Program-made: the position numbers and the translations under genes
Source of the DNA: Anagrus nilaparvatae
Lineage: Eukaryota > Arthropoda > Insecta > Hymenoptera > Mymaridae
Length of the DNA stretch: 64,000 bases
NCBI GenBank assembly: GCA_022575985.1
Contig: JAKSXM010000007.1
Coordinates: 10,914,501-10,978,500, forward strand
Direction: 5' to 3'
Shown: positions 58,261 through 64,000 of the stretch, in pieces
Layout: each line of letters opens with the position of its first letter
Position numbering within the stretch: the first letter of the stretch is position 1
The notes under the pieces: generated by a model
What the model saw: the letters and a program-made list of their open reading frames with translations, nothing else
What the model was told of the DNA's origin: nothing
The model's database searches: none

Positions 58261-61200
58261 TTATTTTGATTTTTTAAGTCCTATTAAACACAGTACGACA
58301 AATCCAACTGTCCATGTTAACGAAACAAAAAAACCAATAGAAATTTGTGGATCAATAATCGAATAGCCTTTGTCTAATAAATTACGTAATGAAATACTTG
58401 GTATTGTTGTTGGTAGACATAAGCTTATCCATCTTAAAAATTTTGGCATTCCTTCCACTGGCCAAATGCAACCTTCAAAATATTAAATTAATTACATTTT
58501 TTTAATACTTTTTGTTGTTAATTAATACTACTTACCACATAACAAAATAATAGGATAAAAACTTCCAGTTGATACAAAATTAGCCATTGTATGAGACGTA
58601 CAATAAACCGAGACAAGGAACCCTAAATAAAAAATAATTGTTTATTCAATTATTAATTTTTTTGCAAATATTTCAAAGTATTTTTTATCTTACCATAACA
58701 CATTCCAGAAAATCCAGTAATAAATAGCAATAAGGCAACTGCTGATATTGAACCTTTACAAGGTAAATCAATAATAATGAACGTTACTAACAATGATATT
58801 GTTGTCTGTATTAAAATCATCGTACATTGTGTCACTAAATGGGACAGCAATATTGCTGATGTTTTTACACCTATAAATAATATTTGTTTGTTATTTCTGC
58901 AACTAAATATTTTTTTTTTTAATTTTGTACCTTGCACAAGACTTCTGTCCCAAACACCGTCTTGACGATCTGCAATTATTATTGCGGAAGAAACTGCTGT
59001 TGCCAAAAAGAAAGAAGTTCTAAAAACAAATTCGAATTATATTAAAAATTTACATAAAATATTTTAAAAAAATTATTAATACTCACGTAACCAAAAAACC
59101 TGGTGCTACAAAATTTACATATTTTTGGTCTAAGCTTCCAAATATTGGCTTTTCTAGCTATAAAAGAATGTTTAAATTATCATGATTTGAATTTATTTTC
59201 CAATTTATAAGAAACTTACATTAATAGGCACTTTAGCTAATTGTGCAGGTAATCCACACTCTAACATGATACCTTCATATATTTTGAAGAAACGTTCAAA
59301 TAAACGTGTTTTTAAGTAAATTCCAATCTGCCTGTCTGTAATATTTATAAAAATATTAATTTAATTTCATTGACGAAATTACGAGTCTTTGGGACCAAAA
59401 AAGGATTGTTCGTTACATATACGATTCTGTTTTTGATGAAGTGGAAAAATTTTTCAAGGTAGAGATTCAACAAATAACCAATGGGACATCTTATAAATCT
59501 CATAACTCTGATTTAACAAAATGAAAATCATAATATTTTCCGTTTGCAAAAATTTTTAAGGATTAACTAACAAAAAGCTTTAGTTTGTTAAAATAAATAA
59601 ATGAATTACCTCCATTATCTATTCTAGTTACAATATTACTTTTAACGAATTCCTCATCTTCTAATGATCTTCCATTATCTCTTCTATTTTGTAATGCTAT
59701 AGAGAAATTTTTATGAAAATACATTGTAGCTGAAGCTTTTCCAGAATTTACTGCTTTCGTCGCTTCTTCAATAGTATCAAAATATTTCTAGATAAAAATA
59801 TATTAATTTTAAAAACAGAAATAAAATTTTTTTCTCTATATATTAATTACCTTCCTAGCAATAGAATTATTAAAACCATCTAAAAATCGACAACTTAAAT
59901 CTAAATAATCACATGTATCCAATTCTGGATCATACAAAATTTTTCCTTTATATTCACCAAAATTACAATTACCAGCTTCGTTATTTACAACAGCAATTAC
60001 TGCTTGGTTCGGATCACCACCAATTGCTTGGAAAAATAAATATACTTGTACTAATGGAAATATAAATGCGAATACTATACCACTGTAAGAAATCAATTTT
60101 TTTTAAATGAAAATTAATGAGAATACAATTTTAAATTAAAAATTACCTTGGATGACGAATAAATTGAAGTAAATTTTTAATTAATAATGCTTTAAATGTT
60201 TTCAATGATGAAATTTTTCGTCTTCGATTTCGATTTCGAAATTTATTCATTGTATCTGGATATTCTAACAAATCTTTTTCACTTTTAACAATTGTCTAGA
60301 AAAAAAAAAGTTATTAAAAAATTTTGATTAAGTAAAATAAAATATAAAATTACTTCGGTACTAGTTCGGATATCATTTTCTGATGACGTAACTGAATTTA
60401 AATTAATTTCTGTTTTTGGTAAAAATTCATTAATTATAACGTTGTTTAAACTTTTTTCATTATTATCATTTTGTTTTTGACTTAATATTAGAAAAGCCTC
60501 TTCTAATGACGAACATTGAAATTTTTGTAACAATAACTCTGGCGTTGTTTCAGCTAATAATTTACCACCTCTCATTAGTCCAATCTATAAAATAAAGTAA
60601 TTTTTAATAAATATTTAATTGCATTTATTTTTATATGTGCTAAGTAATTTACCCTATGGGCTAATTTGGCCTCTTCTATGTAATGCGTTGTTATTACTAC
60701 AGCTGTGCCTTCTTCTTGTGTTATTTTTACCAAATAATCCCAAATCCTACAATAATTAATAATTAAGTTAATATTTTTATATGAATTAATTTTTTTTTTC
60801 AACTTATTTTAATTCAGTTTTTATAAAAGATCTAAATCTTCTGAGCAAATTTTATATTATGTAAATTGCTTCTAAAAGTTTCTGTCAAAAGAGTATTAAA
60901 GAAGCTATGGTTTAATTTTAAACTATTTATAAATTTTTGAAAGAAATAATGTTGGATAATGGAATGATTTGGTACTGTGGCCGAAAATGGGGTCTTGTAT
61001 ATTTCTAGACCTCCTGCAGACGATGCTGACCTTAGTTTTAAAAAAAATGGTAGTCTAGCCATAGTGGCATAGTGCCCATTTTCGGTCCAAAATACGTGGA
61101 TTATTTTGAAGAAAATAAAAATACGTTAAAAGATACTATTTTTTAAATCTAAAGGCTGCATTGGTTTTAGGAAACCAAAAAACATTAATGACCTTCATTT

Positions 61201-62528
61201 TAGCTTCGGTACTTTTAAAATTTTTGTCCAAATCATTCCATTGTCGCATCAATATTATGGAGTAATTTTTTTTTATACAAAACTTCTAATTCATAATTTT
61301 TCAAATTCTTGATAAGGGGCGGATTAAAAAAAATCGAACTTCCAGATAAGGGATCTTTGACAAAATCTTTAATTATGGAGTACAATTGTCACTTTTACCT
61401 ACGCAAGACTTTTAATTTCAATTAAAAAGTTTTTTTAATTAAGATGTTGATTTATGTGATTTTAAAGCTTTTTACGTAACAAGAAAAGATTTAAGATCTA
61501 TACTTTGAATAAGATAAATTACGAGAATTCAATCAAGGAAAAAGAAAAATCTAAACCATTAAAAATTTTTAAAAATCAAATGAATATTAATAACTACATA
61601 AAATTTTTAATATCTTAAAAAAAAAACTTAATTAAAAATACAAATAAAATAATAAAAGAAAAACAAAATTAAAAATTTTTTAAATTATAAACAATGCAGT
61701 AAATTTTAAATTTTAGAAAAAAATTATTTAAATATATTATGCAATTTCATGAATAAATTTGCATTATATGAAAAAAAAAGTGTAAAAAACAATTATGCAC
61801 TTGCTTCTCTCTTAATATTGGATCAAGTCCAACAGTAGGTTCATCAAGTATCAATAATTCTGGTTTGTGTATTAGTGCACAAGCAAATGAGACACGTCGT
61901 TTTTGACCACCACTCATGTTTTTGACCAATCTATCTGCTGGTGGTAAATTAAGTAATTCTGATAAAAATATAAGTCTTTCCTCTAAAAATAAAGAAAACA
62001 AAAATTATTTTTATTTCAGTTGCAGGTGTGTCCTAAATTACGAAATGACAATCAAAAAACAAACCAATTTCATGATCTTCGAGGCCATTAATTCTACCAA
62101 AATAAAATAATGCACATTTGACACTAAATTCTTTAACAAGTGAAATTTCTTGTGGCATGTAACCAACTCTTGGTCCAGGAATCCCAGACCCTTTAGTGCC
62201 AGGTCGACCACCCAGTACCCAAACATCACCATTATTTAATTTTTTAACACCAACGACACATGACAATAATGTCGTTTTACCACAACCACTTGCACCTAGT
62301 AATCCATATCTATAAAAACAGTAATTATTAAATAATTATTTTTTATTAAAACACTATGCAATTAAAAAAATAACGAAACTTACATGCAATTGCGTGGTAC
62401 TGTCATGTGCAATCCATCGATAACTGGTTTTCCAGGAACGTATTGTTTGTATGCATGTCTGACTACAATTGCATCTTCTGGCATGATTTCCTTAGTATTG
62501 TTGTTTATTGATTTATCAGTAAACCAAT
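58261..62528 (-). CDS. ABC half transporter, ABCH subfamily (often named ABC transporter G family member 23-like)
   Basis: Fourteen coding exons, minus strand order: 62528-62384, 62309-62065, 61982-61805, 60746-60653, 60584-60354, 60295-60147, 60082-59851, 59787-59610, 59335-59220, 59157-59087, 59019-58931, 58870-58694, 58622-58536, 58472-58261. Every phase fits; from the ATG at 62484 the product is 719 aa, the normal size for the family. Nucleotide-binding domain first: Walker A GASGCGKT (39-46), Q-loop YMPQE (Gln87), signature SGGQKRR (139-145), Walker B LLILDEP (158-164), H-loop His196. Then a membrane domain: first helix about 333-354, a large Cys-containing extracellular loop to about 520, further helices about 520-545, 567-595, 600-627 and 692-716. 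Plasma-membrane lipid or xenobiotic export is the family expectation; the substrate is unknown. The first exon listed enters in phase 1, so more N-terminal or 5' UTR exons may lie upstream. Confidence 0.95.
60747..61804 (-). other. Long GC-AG intron of the ABCH gene
   Basis: A 1,058 bp intron in a gene whose other introns are about 60-250 bp. Its 60.85-61.35 kb part is somewhat more GC-rich than its surroundings and looks like an insertion of unknown repeat DNA. No reading frame is convincing. Confidence 0.5.
61803..61804 (-). promoter_or_regulatory. Non-canonical GC 5' splice site in the ABCH gene
   Basis: On the minus strand exon 3 ends AGAGAGAA and the intron begins GCAAGT. Only this junction keeps the conserved LREK-IWDYL frame into the exon at 60746. 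A nearby GT four bases further in would shift the frame and destroy the H-loop segment. The remaining consensus (GCAAGT) is what efficient GC-AG introns use. The intron is about 1.06 kb, far longer than the others in the gene. Confidence 0.8.
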
Positions 62529-64000
62529 CTGTAAATTAAAAAAAAAATTAAAATTAAAAAAATACTATTATTTTGACAAAAGTGCATATAAACTTTCATT
62601 TTATGCATTGTATCAATAAACGATTTCTTTGTTCTAAATATATTATGCTAATTTAACATTTTTTGATGGTAATCGTTAGATTTCTTTTGAAAAGTAAAGG
62701 AAATGTAATCATCAATATTCAGAAAAAAAAAATAATAATAATAAAATTTGGGTTTTTTACTTAATAAAATCTATAAAATAATTCCACTATTTACATAAAT
62801 ATATGTGAAAGTTCAAACACCTGATTATTTTGATTTAAATTAAATTCAAAAAAAAAAATAAATTCTTTAATTAATAATTATTCAAATTATGTAATTTTAT
62901 ATACAGTTATCAAAATATTTTGTAATTCATCTCTATTATAATTTTGTAATTCATCTATTATAACATTTATAATAAAATTATATAATTTTGAAGCCCAAAA
63001 AAATTTTTTATAATTTTTGATTTTTTTTAATATTATTGTAATAAATCTTTAAAGAAGAAAGTTTTAATAATACGTATAAATGTGACTTAAACACTTAGCA
63101 CTTATTGGGTGTCATATATTTTTTTAGTTTGTTATTCTTTGTAATGTAACTACTTTGTAAATATTGTGTAAAAAAATTATTATTATTATACTATTTTTTA
63201 ATATTTTTATATTATAATATTGCAATGGAATTTTTTTTTTTTTTGGAAAATATTTTAACTTAAGAGTGTAAATTTGTTGGTGTCATTTATTTTTCAGGTG
63301 TTACTGTTAATCAAATTTAGAATTCAAGCAGTTTTAATTTGATCATTTGTATCAATATTTTAGGTTATTCTCAAAAAGATTTCAATTTAAATTATGAAAA
63401 ATTTTCTTTTTAACCCAAAAATTTTTCTTTTAGCATTTCAGACTATAATGCTGCATGTGGTTTGGTTTCTTCAATATTTTTGATTAAACTTGGCCCGGAA
63501 GTTTTTAAAAATTATACTCTATTTATTATCATGAAAGGAAATATTTCTTTAATTTTACAGAAATTTGTCAGAAAATTTTAAAATTGACAATAGTTTTTTT
63601 TTTGCCGCGTTTATCTATAAAAATTACAGAAGCCTCTTTAAAAAATTAATCTAAAAAAGCAAGCTGACGATGATAATTAAACTTTTGTTCCATAAAGGCT
63701 ATCCTAAGTAGTAGCATTCAAAAATTTTTCAAAAAACTCACTGATTTTCGTTGTAATTAGACCTCTAGGCCACGGCAGGCCCCCGAAAAATGGTTTTTTA
63801 GGCTTTATTTAATTTCTCTAACCCATGAACAAATAATTCTGTCAACATATGCTAACTTCTCAGAAAACTTAAAATATCATCATTTTTCAAGGAAAATTTT
63901 TTTTTGGCCTTTAGAACCTCTTTAAGATCTTGAAATAAAATTTTGAATTTATCAAAATTATTATTTGAGCATAAAAAAATTACTATCCTTTTTTTTTTAG
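62529..64000. other. Upstream flank or 5' intron of the ABCH gene
   Basis: Begins with a good minus-strand acceptor (TTTAATTTACAG), so it is at least partly an intron. The next upstream exon was not found before the window ends. Confidence 0.55.

Noticed and set aside
60832..61062. Minus-strand ORF of 76 codons in the long ABCH intron
   Set aside because: Lies wholly between two exons that splice in frame; sequence shows no membrane or ATPase motif.
61797..61801. A GT donor four bases into the long ABCH intron
   Set aside because: Would add four bases and shift the frame, destroying the conserved segment from IWDYL to the H-loop.
1..64000. CRISPR arrays, operons, bacterial promoters or replication origins
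   Set aside because: Spliced genes, poly-A/T spacers and MITEs show nuclear eukaryotic DNA; no array of regularly spaced direct repeats was seen.

Overview
The window looks like nuclear DNA from a very AT-rich insect. Genes are intron-bearing, spacers are dominated by poly-A/T and TAA-type microsatellites, and inverted-repeat (foldback) elements are dense. The protein set (an ABCH/'ABCG23-like' half transporter, a single-copy type NMNAT, IMPDH, and an Mxd/Mad-family tail exon) and the base composition would suit a hymenopteran, perhaps a braconid-type parasitoid wasp. That assignment is inference; nothing in the sequence proves it.

Layout. 1-11.2 kb is non-coding and packed with foldback elements. 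11.27-12.89 kb (+) is a complete two-exon IMP dehydrogenase gene. 17.43-17.56 kb (+) is the last coding exon of an Mxd/Mad-type bHLH-zipper repressor; its stop codon is the last triplet of the exon, and a long A/T-rich 3' UTR exon follows from 20.52 kb. No bHLH exon was found in the window, so IMPDH may be nested inside the Mxd gene. 24.7-32.2 kb has no recognisable gene. 32.21-33.89 kb (+) is a complete four-exon NMNAT gene.

34-43.4 kb is a graveyard of nested mobile and virus-like sequence: foldback elements, a 1.05 kb near-perfect hairpin element, a 189 bp MITE with a paralogous empty site, three copies of a rearranged coding-like module, and broken minus-strand reading frames. One of those frames resembles a nucleoprotein of a negative-strand RNA virus.

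44.8-47.1 kb (+) is one very long exon (738 codons from its first ATG) of an unrecognised acidic, serine-rich protein. An unattached C-terminal coding exon lies at 52.13-52.39 kb. 53.8-56.8 kb holds a tandem duplication and a 1.5 kb foldback with tandem sub-repeats in its arms. 58.26-62.53 kb (-) is a fourteen-exon ABCH-type ABC half transporter, with one intron that starts with GC instead of GT.

The genes are independent housekeeping or regulatory genes (GTP synthesis, NAD synthesis, Myc-network transcription control, lipid/xenobiotic export) and do not form a pathway or operon. No convincing new multi-gene system is visible. The most unusual content is the 34-43 kb virus/transposon mosaic and the number of distinct foldback families.
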